A stretch of DNA of 17,425 bases from JBBECJ01 sp041751795 (GCA_041751795.1 JBGSWU010000436.1:1-17425), one strand, 5' to 3'. Positions 1 through 7,704 are shown, numbered from the stretch's first letter. Numbers and translations are program-made. The notes: generated by a model not told the origin, from the sequence alone.

Positions 1-1
1 C

Positions 2-724
2 GATCCTACGCCGCCTTCCCTTGCGCGCCAGCCCACACACGACGCCGAGTTGGGCAGCGTCGAGGCGGGCAACATGCGCGTGCGGCCCGTCTACGCCGAT
101 GCGCGCGCGCATGACACGCTGCCAGACTGGCTGCGCGAGCACGACCAGCGACCAGTCGTCTTCGCCACCCTCGGCACCGTCTTCCACGATGATCCCGTGC
201 TGGTGCGTAAGATCGTCGCGGCGGTGGCTGACGAGCCGTATCGGGTGCTCCTCACGCGGGGCGACGCGGACCTATCACCACTCGCGGTTCCGGCTAATGT
301 CCACCTAGAACGCTACGTCCCACTGAGTCTGGCGCTGCCCGCCTGCGCCGCCGTGCTCTGCCATGCGGGACGGGGCACTGTGTTGACCGCGCTGTCCGCT
401 GGTGTGCCGCTGTGCATGCTGCCACTGGCCGCCGATCATCCGCCCACCGCAGCCATGGTAGAGCGCGCTGGCGCCGGCCTGTGCTGTGCTACTGGAGTGG
501 AACAACGCGGATCCCGCACGGTACCCATTACCGATCCCGCACAGCTCGATCCGCTCGCGCTGCGTCGACGCCTCCAGCGCGTGCTCACCGAGCCCGCCTA
601 CACGGAGCGAGCGCGCGTCATCCAGGCCGAGATCGCTACACTCCCTGGGCCAGAAGAGGTGACAGCCCTGCTGGAGGGTATGTTTAGGCGCCAAGAGGCT
701 GGCCACGCGTCCCGTCAGGGCTAG
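2..724 (+). CDS. MGT/UGT-type glycosyltransferase, C-terminal part (5'-truncated by window edge)
   Basis: The reading frame is open from the left edge to TAG at 722-724, so the N-terminal acceptor-binding half lies outside the window. About 240 residues are visible. They include a VVFATLGTVF strand that starts the C-terminal Rossmann domain and the nucleotide-sugar block CHAGRGTVLTALSAGVP...PLAADHPPTAAMVERAGAGL. This matches the GHGGxGTxxEALxxGVP...QxDQxxNA pattern of the macrolide/UDP-glycosyltransferase family (GT1). The family moves a sugar from a nucleotide donor to a small lipophilic acceptor such as a carotenoid, macrolide or flavonoid. In the donor motif the usual D/E-Q pair appears as D-H (AADHPP), so the donor sugar cannot be predicted. 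The TTG at 50 is an internal codon, not the start. The family call is firm; the acceptor is unknown. Confidence 0.85.
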   Translation, partial: DPTPPSLARQPTHDAELGSVEAGNMRVRPVYADARAHDTLPDWLREHDQRPVVFATLGTVFHDDPVLVRKIVAAVADEPYRVLLTRGDADLSPLAVPANVHLERYVPLSLALPACAAVLCHAGRGTVLTALSAGVPLCMLPLAADHPPTAAMVERAGAGLCCATGVEQRGSRTVPITDPAQLDPLALRRRLQRVLTEPAYTERARVIQAEIATLPGPEEVTALLEGMFRRQEAGHASRQG

Positions 725-735
725 GGACGAACACG

Positions 736-774
736 CCTCGCCACGTGATCTGGGCTCTCCCGACATCTTGGTGA
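736..774 (+). repeat. Left terminal inverted repeat
   Basis: The reverse complement of 891-929, with mismatches at 764, 765 and 767 only. Confidence 0.85.
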
Positions 775-890
775 TAACGGTCAAACAAGGCTTCGAAGTG
801 GGGAATATCGGCTGAAAATTGCCGTTTGCCAGCACGATCCTAGCCCAATACAGACGTTTGCGGAGTGGCATCCCTACTTTGGAGCACGCT

Positions 891-929
891 TCACCAAAAG
901 CTCGGGAGAGCCCAGATCACGTGGCGAGG
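891..929 (-). repeat. Right terminal inverted repeat
   Basis: The inverted partner of 736-774. The outer 28 bp (902-929) are identical. Confidence 0.85.
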
Positions 930-944
930 TGTCTGGTAAGAGCA

Positions 945-976
945 ACGGCGGCACCACACCCGTTGTGTGCCGCCGT
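945..976. terminator. Stem-loop, possible terminator
   Basis: A 10-bp perfect stem ACGGCGGCAC/GTGCCGCCGT (945-954 and 967-976) with a 12-nt loop. No T-run follows. It could end the glycosyltransferase transcript, whose stop is at 724 beyond the inverted-repeat element. Confidence 0.4.
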
Positions 977-1103
977 GTGATCAGCCGAATCACTCGGGAC
1001 AACGTCAGTAGCATCCTCATAAAAGCGGGGTCAATAGTCGCACCGCCGCGACATTCTTCATCCTGTTGCAGTTGAGCCTGCCTGTACCTGCTCAGCCTCA
1101 GTC

Positions 1104-1170
1104 GAAATGCGTACCGTGAAATGCGTAATTCTCCCGATGTGCGCTGATCGAGAATGCCTCACAATACGTA
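1104..1170 (+). promoter_or_regulatory. Putative operator: AATRCGTA repeats upstream of the 1221 gene
   Basis: GAAATGCGTA occurs twice in direct orientation (1104-1113, 1118-1127; start-to-start 14 bp), and AATACGTA follows at 1163-1170. The same core recurs upstream of the ABC transporter. A shared transcription factor site is an inference from repetition and placement only. Confidence 0.35.
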
Positions 1171-1220
1171 CAACTTAGCAATGGCGCTGAGGAAGCGGAT
1201 TCCAACGAAGGGATACTCCG

Positions 1221-1445
1221 ATGCAGGCAATGACGCAGGCAGCAGCGCAGGCAACGACCGACACGACCGACCTGGTGGCCCAGGGATTTAGCCCGGAGCA
1301 GATTCAGCGGTTAGAGGAACTGCGTGCCGTCTACCCGATGATCGAGATGGTCGACAACATCGAGCAACTGCGGCGACTGGTCTTCTTCAGATGGCTTCAT
1401 CAACACCGCGACGATCCGGCCGATCTGATCCACGCGCCAGCCTGA
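1221..1445 (+). CDS. Small protein of unknown function (74 aa)
   Basis: I do not recognise this protein. ATG 1221 is preceded by GAAGGGA at 1207-1213, seven bases upstream. The first ~18 residues are rich in Ala, Thr and Gln and look disordered. Residues ~23-64 look like a compact helical domain: FSPEQIQRLEELRAVYP, then a VDNIEQLRRLVFFRWL helix. There is no signal peptide, membrane segment or cysteine pair. A second small gene with the same CGAAGGGA ribosome binding site begins 76 bp downstream, so the two are probably co-transcribed. The upstream AATRCGTA repeats suggest regulation. Coding status rests on the start signal and the amphipathic pattern; function is unknown. Confidence 0.6.
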   Translation: MQAMTQAAAQATTDTTDLVAQGFSPEQIQRLEELRAVYPMIEMVDNIEQLRRLVFFRWLHQHRDDPADLIHAPA

Positions 1446-1521
1446 ATGGCGGCAACCGAGGCTCGTTGATCCTGGACCGGGTCACTCAGGCACACCATTC
1501 ATTGCGAAGGGACGAGCCGAG

Positions 1522-1755
1522 ATGACGATCCAGACACTGTTTCAGATGCGCGACGTGAACACCCTGGAGGTCATCACCGGTGTGGCCTCCACCGACGTCA
1601 TTGTCGCCGAGGAAGGGTCTGATCTAGCGTCCCAGCTACGTGCGACGGGCTGGGTAGCACGATCAGGCTGGCGTCGCTACAGCGCTGGACGCCCAAGTGT
1701 CTGGCTCGTTCGCTTCGAGTGCCCAACTGAATCCGTCAGGGAAGCCGTCGCCTGA
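1522..1755 (+). CDS. Small protein of unknown function (77 aa)
   Basis: I do not recognise this protein. ATG 1522 has CGAAGGGA at 1505-1512 as its ribosome binding site, the same octamer that precedes the neighbouring 74-aa gene. The product looks like a small soluble alpha/beta protein: an N-terminal MTIQTLFQMRDVNTLEVITG beta-like segment, an acidic middle, then GWVARSGWRRYSAGRPSVWLVRFECP with several Trp and Arg residues. There is no signal or membrane segment. A strong terminator (1801-1829) follows, so this gene likely closes the small transcription unit begun at 1221. The far end overlaps the upstream extension of the ABC-ATPase frame, which is one reason to reject that extension. Confidence 0.6.
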   Translation: MTIQTLFQMRDVNTLEVITGVASTDVIVAEEGSDLASQLRATGWVARSGWRRYSAGRPSVWLVRFECPTESVREAVA

Positions 1756-1800
1756 AGCCACCGTCGTCGTCATCCATCGTCACTCGTGGAAACCGATCCC

Positions 1801-1829
1801 GAACCCCGCTCCTCAATGGAGTGGGGTTC
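1801..1829 (+). terminator. Rho-independent terminator after the small-gene pair
   Basis: A 12-bp stem GAACCCCGCTCC/GGAGTGGGGTTC with one G-T wobble, a 5-nt loop TCAAT, then the T-rich TTGTCTGTG. It lies 46 bp past the stop at 1755. Confidence 0.75.
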
Positions 1830-1894
1830 TTGTCTGTGTCACAGGTTGGCTGACACCCTTGCCATTCCAGGGGAGGGGTCCTCTGTCATTCCCG

Positions 1895-1944
1895 AATACG
1901 TATTATCCCAACCCTCAATACGTAATCTGCCCGGTGTGCGTATT
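1895..1944 (+). promoter_or_regulatory. Putative operator: AATACGTA repeats upstream of the ABC transporter
   Basis: AATACGTATT (1895-1904) is a perfect palindrome. AATACGTAA follows at 1917-1925, 22 bp later, and the inverted, one-base-different TGCGTATT lies at 1937-1944. The core matches the repeats upstream of the 1221 gene. The near-helical spacing (22 and 20 bp) suits protein binding; no regulator is visible nearby. Confidence 0.35.
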
Positions 1945-2023
1945 CCGCCCTTCCAGCACGATAGTGACACGCTCCGGCAACGTCGCCGGGACGAACGTCC
2001 ACAAGGAAGGGACAGGTTCAGCT

Positions 2024-2821
2024 ATGGTCTTGCTCAGATCGAGCCGCACACACCAGGCGTCGAATGGGAACGAAACCTACGGCGAGGCGCTACTTGGCGT
2101 GCAGCCGATTATCGATGCCCGTCAGGTCACTAAAACCTACGATACCGGCACCGAGCGCGTTACCGTGCTCAAGGGTGTTGACTTCAGCGTCGCCCCAGGT
2201 GAGATGGTGGCGGTAATGGGACCGTCCGGTTGCGGCAAGACGACGTTGCTCAACTGCCTCTCCGGACTCGATGTTGTTGACTCAGGAACGATCTCCCTCG
2301 ATGGCATGGACCTGGCATCGATGTCCGACCGCCAGCGTACCGACTACCGCGCACGCAAGATGGGGTTCATCTTCCAGGTCTATAACCTCCTGCCGGTCCT
2401 CTCGGCGGTCGAAAATGTCGAGCTGCCGCTGCTGGTGGCCGGGACACGACCGAAGCAGGCCCGCGAGAAGGCACACGCCGCACTCGAAACAGTCGGCCTT
2501 GCGAAGTGGGCCAACCACCGTCCGGCGCGACTATCTGGTGGCCAGCGCCAGAGGGTGACAATTGCCCGCGCGCTCGTCACCGACCCCGCCATCGTCTGGG
2601 CCGACGAGCCGACCGGTGCGCTCGACTCGAAGACGGCGGTCGAGATCATGCATCTCATGCGCGATCTGAACCGGCGCGATGGCCTGACGTTCGTGCTTGT
2701 TACCCACGATCCCGGCATCGGCGATCGCTGTGACCGGATCGTCCGGATGCGCGACGGTGAAATTGCCGGCGTCGTCAAACACGATGCCCTCTCGGAAGTG
2801 GACGCCGTCGCGACGGATTAG
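2024..2821 (+). CDS. ABC transporter ATP-binding protein, LolD/MacB type
   Basis: This is the cytoplasmic ATPase of an ABC exporter and is expected to drive the FtsX-type permease encoded next. With ATG 2024 it has 265 residues. Visible motifs are Walker A GPSGCGKT (66-73), the Q-loop at Gln118 (FIFQVYNLLPVLSAVENV), signature LSGGQ (170-174), Walker B IVWADEP with catalytic Glu195, the D-loop ALDSK, and switch His228 (VTHDP). The FQVYNLLPxLxxxENVxLPL segment is typical of the LolD/MacB/FtsE group. I chose ATG 2024 because AAGGAAGGGA lies at 2003-2012. GTG 2099, preceded by GGCGAGG, gives a more standard 240 residues and is a real alternative. The frame stays open upstream to 1697, but that stretch crosses a terminator and the AATACGTA sites. 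The substrate is not predictable. Confidence 0.93.
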   Translation: MVLLRSSRTHQASNGNETYGEALLGVQPIIDARQVTKTYDTGTERVTVLKGVDFSVAPGEMVAVMGPSGCGKTTLLNCLSGLDVVDSGTISLDGMDLASMSDRQRTDYRARKMGFIFQVYNLLPVLSAVENVELPLLVAGTRPKQAREKAHAALETVGLAKWANHRPARLSGGQRQRVTIARALVTDPAIVWADEPTGALDSKTAVEIMHLMRDLNRRDGLTFVLVTHDPGIGDRCDRIVRMRDGEIAGVVKHDALSEVDAVATD

Positions 2822-2897
2822 TCGATCGTCGGTCGATATGCAGGAATCTTTCTCCAACTTGTAAACACCCGCGTCGGTGCGTCGCGGTTGGCCGCAC

Positions 2898-2918
2898 CCA
2901 GTTGTTTCTGGCAACTGG
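2898..2918. promoter_or_regulatory. Short inverted repeat between ATPase and permease genes
   Basis: CCAGTTG (2898-2904) and CAACTGG (2912-2918) form a perfect 7-bp stem with a 7-nt loop in the leader of the permease gene. It could be a weak attenuator or an operator; there is no T-run. Confidence 0.3.
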
Positions 2919-2972
2919 CTGACGGTGTGATCGCTGCTCGCTGCTCGTCGGACAGCCATAGGAGATACGAAC

Positions 2973-5900
2973 GTGGATAAGATACTCGGAATCCCTGTTG
3001 CGGGGCTGATGATCGCGTTGCTGATCCTGCTCTCGCTCTGCCTCCTGTCGGTAGCCTGGGTAGCGTGGCGGCGGCCAGTCATCTTCAAGCTCGGTACACG
3101 CAACATCCCACGTCGCAAGGCGCAGACGACGTTGATCGTCGTTGGGCTGATGCTCTCGACGCTCATCATCTCGGCCGCGCTTGGCACCGGAGACACCGTC
3201 AGCTACTCAGCAACGAGCGACATCTACGCCAACCTTGGCCAGGTCGACGAACTGGTCGTCGCCAGCCACGAGCGCGAGGCGACGGTCGAGCTGACCTCGA
3301 CCACGGTCATCGACGCCGGTGTGCTTGATTCGGTCGATCGCTCCGCTGCCACAATCCCTGAGATCGACGGCGTCCTGCCGATGCTCGAGGCTCGTGTCCC
3401 GGCCATCAACAATGACGCGCAGCTCTCCGAGCCGGATGTCATCCTGGTCGGCCTCGACAGCACCCGATTAACCGCCTTTGGTGGACTGAAGGGAACTGAC
3501 GGCAACACGATCGACATGGCGACTCTCGGAATTGGCACTGTCGTCGTCTCTGAACGCCTCTCGGGTGACCTCGACGCCGTCGTTGGCGATACCGTCGCCG
3601 TCTACGTCAACGACGTGCCGCACGACCTGACGGTCGCTGCCGTCGCCCAGGACTCCTGGTTGTCGGGTACGCGTCGCGCCAGTGGTGGCGGGCTGGAGTA
3701 CTCCGGCCTGGCGATGCCGCTGGATGCGATGCAGGCGCTGACTGGCCAGCCGGGTGCTATTACCTCGATTGCCATTTCGAACGATGGCACTGGCCGTGAC
3801 AGCCTCGACCACAGCGAGACGGTCAGCAACGGGTTGCGCGATTCACTGTCGTCCGGGGGCCTCGGTGTCAGCGCGCTCAAGGACGATCGCGTCGATGCTG
3901 GTGAAAAACTCGCGACGCAGCTCACGACGATCTTCGTCATCCTTGGCCTGTTCTCCGTCTCTTCCGGCATCCTGCTGATTGTCCTGATCTTCACAATGCT
4001 GGCCTCCGAGCGGCGCAGTGAGATGGGCATGGAGCGGGCCGTCGGTGCCCATCGCCGCCAACTCGTCCAGCAGTTTGTTGCGGAAGGTTCCGGCTACGCG
4101 TTGCTGGCTGGTATCGTCGGCGCGGCGCTCGGTGTTGGTGCGACCTTCGGGATCGCGGCTGCACTCAAGTACTTCTTCGGCCAGTACGTGCCAGTTGAAG
4201 CGCACGTCGAGCCGCGCAGCATGGTCGTCGCCTATTGCCTCGGCGTCGTCATCACCTTCGCGACCGTCGTCATCTCCAGTTGGAAGATCAGCCGGATCAA
4301 CATCGTCGCGGCGATTCGCGATATGCCTGATTATGTTTCGCCGAAGCGCAGGAAGTCGACGCTTGTCTGGGCCAGTCTGCTGACGCTATTGGGCGGCTTC
4401 ATGACCGCTAGCGGCGCGTCAGGCAGCGAGGAGATGCTGTTCACAAGCGGCATGAGCATTCTGCCGTTCGGCATTGCCCTCTACCTGCGCTTCTTTGGCG
4501 TTCGGAGTCGGCCAGTCTTCTCCGCTGTTGGACTTTGGATCCTGTCCTTCTGGCTCATGCCGGACAATCTGTTCGAGTCGCTCTTCGGCACCTACGATGG
4601 AGGTATCGAGAAGTTCTTTACCGGTGGGATCTTCATGGTCCTTGGCGCGACGACACTGATCGTCCAGAACAACGATATTCTGCTCAAGGGTGTCAGCCTG
4701 GCCGGAAACCTCCTGCGCGGAAAACTGCCGGCCGTCCGCGTCGCCGTCGCGTACCCCGGCGCTGCGATCGGTCGGACAGGGATGACGATCGCGATGTTCA
4801 GCCTGATTATCTTCTCGCTCGTCATGATGGCGACGATGAACGCGAACGGGCAGGCGTCAGCGCTGGGCGACCAGGCCAATGCCGGTTGGGAAGTCCGCGC
4901 CGACACGCGCAGCAGCAATGTCGGCGCCATCGGCAACATCGAGGATGCCCTGCGGGCGAATGGTGTCGACATCAGTGGCGTCAACGCCATCGGCACGCTG
5001 ACCAACCCGTCCGAGTACAACTCCAACGTGCGTGTCGCCGACAGCTCGAACGAGCGCGATGCCGCTGACTGGAAGCAGTATCAGATCTTCGGGATGGACA
5101 CGGCCTACATCCAGAACAGCGAGCTGCACTTCCAGGGCCGGGCCAGTGGCTACGATACGGATGCTGACATCATCCAGGCGTTGGCCAGTAACCCGAACCT
5201 GGCTGTCCTCGACACTTGGGCGGTCGAGAGCGACGACTTCGCCGGCGATCCGGACGCCTTCATCCTGACGGGCGTCTCGATCGATGACAAGACGTTCGAG
5301 CCACGGGCAGTCGAGCTCGTCGACCCGCGCAGCGGTGAACCGCGCAGCGTAACGATCATTGGCGTCATCGATAGCTCGATTGGCAGTCTGCATGGACTCT
5401 ACCTGAACCAGACTGGAATCGACTCGATCTACGGCGAGACATCCTTGACCTCGTATCTGATCTCGCTCGACGATGCCGACACGGCTGGTGCGTTCGCGAA
5501 GGACGTCGAAGCCGCCCTGCTCACGAACGGTGTCCAGGGTGTCTCGATCGAAGATGAATTGAAGGAGGCCCAGAAGGAAGAGGCCGGCTTTACCTTCATT
5601 ATCGAAGGTTTCATGGGTCTGGGATTGTTCGTTGGTGTCGCGGCCGTAGGTGTGATCGCCTTCCGCTCGGTTGTCGAACGGCGGCAGCAGATCGGCATGT
5701 TGCGGGCGATGGGCTGGCGGCGCGAGCTGATCTCCTTCTCCTTTATGGCGGAGACAACCTTCATCGTCGGACTCGGCATCCTGACCGGTACAGCTCTCGG
5801 CGTGCAACTCTCGAACAAGCTGGTCGCCAGCGGCGAGTTTGGCGAGCAGTACAACAGCTTTGTCATCCCATGGACAGTTATTCTGACCATCCTCGGCGCG

Positions 5901-5987
5901 ACCTTTGCCGTCGCACTGCTGATGACCTGGATTCCCTCCCGACAAGCAGCCCGGATTGCTCCGGCGGAGGCGTTGCGGTACGAGTAA
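2973..5987 (+). CDS. Large double-FtsX ABC transporter permease (1004 aa)
   Basis: This is the membrane subunit partnering the ATPase at 2024. It probably works as a MacB/LolCE-like mechanotransmitter or lipid/peptide exporter. GTG 2973 has AGGAG at 2960-2964. In order: an extra N-terminal membrane helix (~10-30); a helix at ~53-71; a ~240-residue extracytoplasmic domain; helices at ~316-343, 375-398 and 416-436; a central membrane block (~465-567) without FtsX motifs; a helix at ~603-622; a second large extracytoplasmic domain; and three C-terminal helices (~873-990). The FtsX coupling motif occurs twice, as ERRSEMGMERAVGAHRR (346-362) and ERRQQIGMLRAMGWRRE near residue 900. It thus carries two fused FtsX units. 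It ends in PAEALRYE, a usual FtsX C-terminus. The 151-bp gap after the ATPase has no strong terminator. Confidence 0.93.
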   Translation: MDKILGIPVAGLMIALLILLSLCLLSVAWVAWRRPVIFKLGTRNIPRRKAQTTLIVVGLMLSTLIISAALGTGDTVSYSATSDIYANLGQVDELVVASHEREATVELTSTTVIDAGVLDSVDRSAATIPEIDGVLPMLEARVPAINNDAQLSEPDVILVGLDSTRLTAFGGLKGTDGNTIDMATLGIGTVVVSERLSGDLDAVVGDTVAVYVNDVPHDLTVAAVAQDSWLSGTRRASGGGLEYSGLAMPLDAMQALTGQPGAITSIAISNDGTGRDSLDHSETVSNGLRDSLSSGGLGVSALKDDRVDAGEKLATQLTTIFVILGLFSVSSGILLIVLIFTMLASERRSEMGMERAVGAHRRQLVQQFVAEGSGYALLAGIVGAALGVGATFGIAAALKYFFGQYVPVEAHVEPRSMVVAYCLGVVITFATVVISSWKISRINIVAAIRDMPDYVSPKRRKSTLVWASLLTLLGGFMTASGASGSEEMLFTSGMSILPFGIALYLRFFGVRSRPVFSAVGLWILSFWLMPDNLFESLFGTYDGGIEKFFTGGIFMVLGATTLIVQNNDILLKGVSLAGNLLRGKLPAVRVAVAYPGAAIGRTGMTIAMFSLIIFSLVMMATMNANGQASALGDQANAGWEVRADTRSSNVGAIGNIEDALRANGVDISGVNAIGTLTNPSEYNSNVRVADSSNERDAADWKQYQIFGMDTAYIQNSELHFQGRASGYDTDADIIQALASNPNLAVLDTWAVESDDFAGDPDAFILTGVSIDDKTFEPRAVELVDPRSGEPRSVTIIGVIDSSIGSLHGLYLNQTGIDSIYGETSLTSYLISLDDADTAGAFAKDVEAALLTNGVQGVSIEDELKEAQKEEAGFTFIIEGFMGLGLFVGVAAVGVIAFRSVVERRQQIGMLRAMGWRRELISFSFMAETTFIVGLGILTGTALGVQLSNKLVASGEFGEQYNSFVIPWTVILTILGATFAVALLMTWIPSRQAARIAPAEALRYE

Positions 5988-5990
5988 CGT

Positions 5991-6030
5991 CGGGAACCGG
6001 GGTGGGCGTACGCGCTCACCCCGGTTCCCG
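5991..6030 (+). terminator. Strong stem-loop terminator after the ABC permease
   Basis: A perfect 14-bp stem CGGGAACCGGGGTG/CACCCCGGTTCCCG starts three bases past the TAA at 5985-5987. The 12-nt loop GGCGTACGCGCT can pair partly inside itself. The tail ATCTGTCC is poor in T. Confidence 0.75.
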
Positions 6031-6375
6031 ATCTGTCCCGACAATCCTGTTGAGTATCAGGTGCTGCTACGTCGTGTTGGTGCTGAGGTGCTGGACGCTC
6101 TGGGCTGGTAGCTACTCGCAGCCCAGACGATCGACGTCAAGCAACGACACGTTGAATTGCCTTCCCTGGCGGAGCACCAGGTGTCTTGGTCGAAGGCGAT
6201 AGCCTGATCATCTGGAACAGGTCACGTCTGCCCGACAGGACAGTTTGTACGATTCCGAGTTTTCGACGGGAACAATCTGGCAGTCCGGGGCGTCCCTTAT
6301 GCAGAGACAACGGAGTCTCGCGGGCGGGTCGGAAGGCTGCTCGAACGGTTTCTTGAGGAAGACGGAGTATCGACT
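6031..6375. other. Intergenic region upstream of the lipoprotein gene
   Basis: No gene is supported here. It contains three GGTGCTG copies between 6060 and 6100, a small GGGCTG/CAGCCC stem near 6102-6124, and the GGAG ribosome binding site at 6364-6367. The lipoprotein promoter must lie here, but no clear -35/-10 pair stands out. Confidence 0.5.
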
Positions 6376-7413
6376 ATGGCGCAGAAGACTCTTCTGCAAC
6401 GACTCATTCGTGGGTTTTCGGTGATGGCTGTTCTGGCCCTGGTTGGCATCATGCTGCTGGCCTGTGGTGAGGAAGAGGACGTCGCCAACGGCGGCAACAC
6501 CGGCAATGGGGGTGGCACCCCGACGGTCCAGCCGGAGGCAACGCCGACGACACCGCCGGCCAGCCCAACGACGAATCCCGACGCGATCGATCACCCGACC
6601 GGTGCCGATGAGGTGATCGTCAAGATCGAGTTCGCGGGCGGCTTCGTAATGCCGCAGACGCTGATTACCCGGTTGCCGATCTTCGTCCTGTTTGGGAACG
6701 GCTGCTACGTCGTCCAGGGGCCGATGATCGAGATTTATCCGCCGCCAGCCCTGCCGAACCTCCAGGAGACCTGCCTGAGCGAGGAGGGTGTCCAGGAGAT
6801 TCTTGCCAAGGCGAAGGCCGCTGGGCTGCTCGACGGTGACGCTGAGTACGACAACGACATGATCGCTGACGCTGCAACGACCGTCTTTACCGTCACAGCG
6901 AATGGCCAGACCTCGACCATCCGCGCCTATGCGCTGGAGATGGACCCGGGGATGGGCCAGTCGACGATGACCGAGGAGCAGAAGGAAGCCCGCGCGAAGC
7001 TGGCGACGTTCATGCAGGAGATGGCTGGCGTCGAGTCGTGGATCGAACCGGAGATGATCGTCGAGGAAGCGCACGAATACGAGATCGAGCGCATGCAGGT
7101 TGCGGTCCTGCCGGCTGACTCGCCGAGCGCGCCGCAGATTCAGGATGGTCTTGAAGCGCAGACACTTGAGTGGCCGCTTGAGTCCGATCTGGCAACATTT
7201 GGCACGAAGTACCTGACCGGTGAGTTCAACTGCGATGTTGTTGAAGGCGACGACCTGGCGACACTGTTGGAGTCGCTCCGCGAAGCCAATGAGTTGACCC
7301 ACTGGGTCTCGTCCGATACTGCGACACCGGGCACCGGCGATGAGGATGCGTACCTGCTCTTTATCCGCCCACTCTTCCCGGATGAGGCACCATGCGCTGA
7401 TCCAGTCTCATAA
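6376..7413 (+). CDS. Lipoprotein of unknown function (345 aa)
   Basis: ATG 6376 follows GGAG at 6364-6367. Residues 1-30 are a lipoprotein signal: a basic LLQRLIRG, a hydrophobic core, and the lipobox LLAC with Cys30 as the lipidated residue. Residues ~31-70 are a low-complexity Gly/Thr/Pro linker (TPTVQPEATPTTPPASPTT) typical of tethered surface proteins in Gram-positive-like bacteria and Chloroflexota. The globular part begins near EVIVKIEFAGGF. It contains four further cysteines, in GNGCYVV, LQETCLSEEG, EFNCDVV and EAPCADP, which could form two disulfides. I recognise no named domain. The gene is monocistronic: a terminator precedes it (5991-6030) and another follows (7451-7482). Its position after the ABC exporter is suggestive but does not prove partnership. 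Confidence 0.85.
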   Translation: MAQKTLLQRLIRGFSVMAVLALVGIMLLACGEEEDVANGGNTGNGGGTPTVQPEATPTTPPASPTTNPDAIDHPTGADEVIVKIEFAGGFVMPQTLITRLPIFVLFGNGCYVVQGPMIEIYPPPALPNLQETCLSEEGVQEILAKAKAAGLLDGDAEYDNDMIADAATTVFTVTANGQTSTIRAYALEMDPGMGQSTMTEEQKEARAKLATFMQEMAGVESWIEPEMIVEEAHEYEIERMQVAVLPADSPSAPQIQDGLEAQTLEWPLESDLATFGTKYLTGEFNCDVVEGDDLATLLESLREANELTHWVSSDTATPGTGDEDAYLLFIRPLFPDEAPCADPVS

Positions 7414-7450
7414 CAGACGACGCATTCCCATCCGGCATCCGACCAAACCC

Positions 7451-7482
7451 ACAGAGGCGGCTCAACGACGAGCCGCCTCTGT
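7451..7482 (+). terminator. Terminator after the lipoprotein gene
   Basis: A perfect 13-bp stem ACAGAGGCGGCTC/GAGCCGCCTCTGT with a 6-nt loop AACGAC, 37 bp past the lipoprotein stop. The downstream tail CCATTCCCC has few T residues. Confidence 0.75.
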
Positions 7483-7704
7483 CCATTCCCCAGCGCATCT
7501 GCGGGATGTAGCGGGACACAAACCTAGCTACATCGTTGCAGTAGCGATGGCAAACATGTGGTGTGGCGTCCATCATATGGCAAGGTAGCGTTCGTAAAGA
7601 CTATTCGCAGATAGAAACAGTGCTGGCGCGGTTGTCTGGACACAGACGGTGGGCCGCAATGATCTACGACCGGCTACGACGCCGCGTTGTTTGGAAGGCG
7701 AGCG
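7483..7704. other. Intergenic region upstream of the deacetylase gene
   Basis: No gene is supported. A small stem GCTAC/GTAGC lies near 7525-7545. The ribosome binding site GGAAGG (7693-7698) is at the right end. Confidence 0.5.

Larger units (their letters stand above)
736..929. mobile_element. MITE-like element with 39-bp terminal inverted repeats
   Basis: Positions 736-763 and 902-929 are perfect 28-bp inverted copies. The outer end reads CCTCGCCACGTGATCTGGGC. With three mismatches the match extends inward to 774 and 891, giving 36 of 39 bp. The enclosed ~116 bp has no convincing reading frame. This is the layout of a non-autonomous miniature inverted-repeat element. No clear target-site duplication is visible at either flank. 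It lies 11 bp past the glycosyltransferase stop, so a terminator or recombination role cannot be excluded. Confidence 0.6.
930..1220. other. Intergenic region without a gene
   Basis: No coding frame is supported here. It holds the stem-loop at 945-976, three copies of the AATRCGTA motif (1106-1113, 1120-1127, 1163-1170) and the ribosome binding site GAAGGGA (1207-1213) of the next gene. Confidence 0.6.

Noticed and set aside
305..871. 188-codon minus-strand open frame
   Set aside because: It lies opposite the glycosyltransferase frame and runs through the left inverted repeat. It has no start signal and a low-complexity composition.
1697..2023. N-terminal extension of the ABC ATPase
   Set aside because: It would overlap the 77-aa gene, the terminator at 1801-1829 and the AATACGTA sites. 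The family length and the ribosome binding site support ATG 2024 or GTG 2099.
4857..6044. 395-codon minus-strand open frame
   Set aside because: It lies opposite the second half of the FtsX permease and starts beyond the terminator stem. It has a shadow-type composition.
6208..7302. 364-codon minus-strand open frame
   Set aside because: It mirrors the lipoprotein gene in GC-rich DNA; the Arg/His/Leu-rich product has no domain. The plus strand has the signal peptide, linker and terminator.
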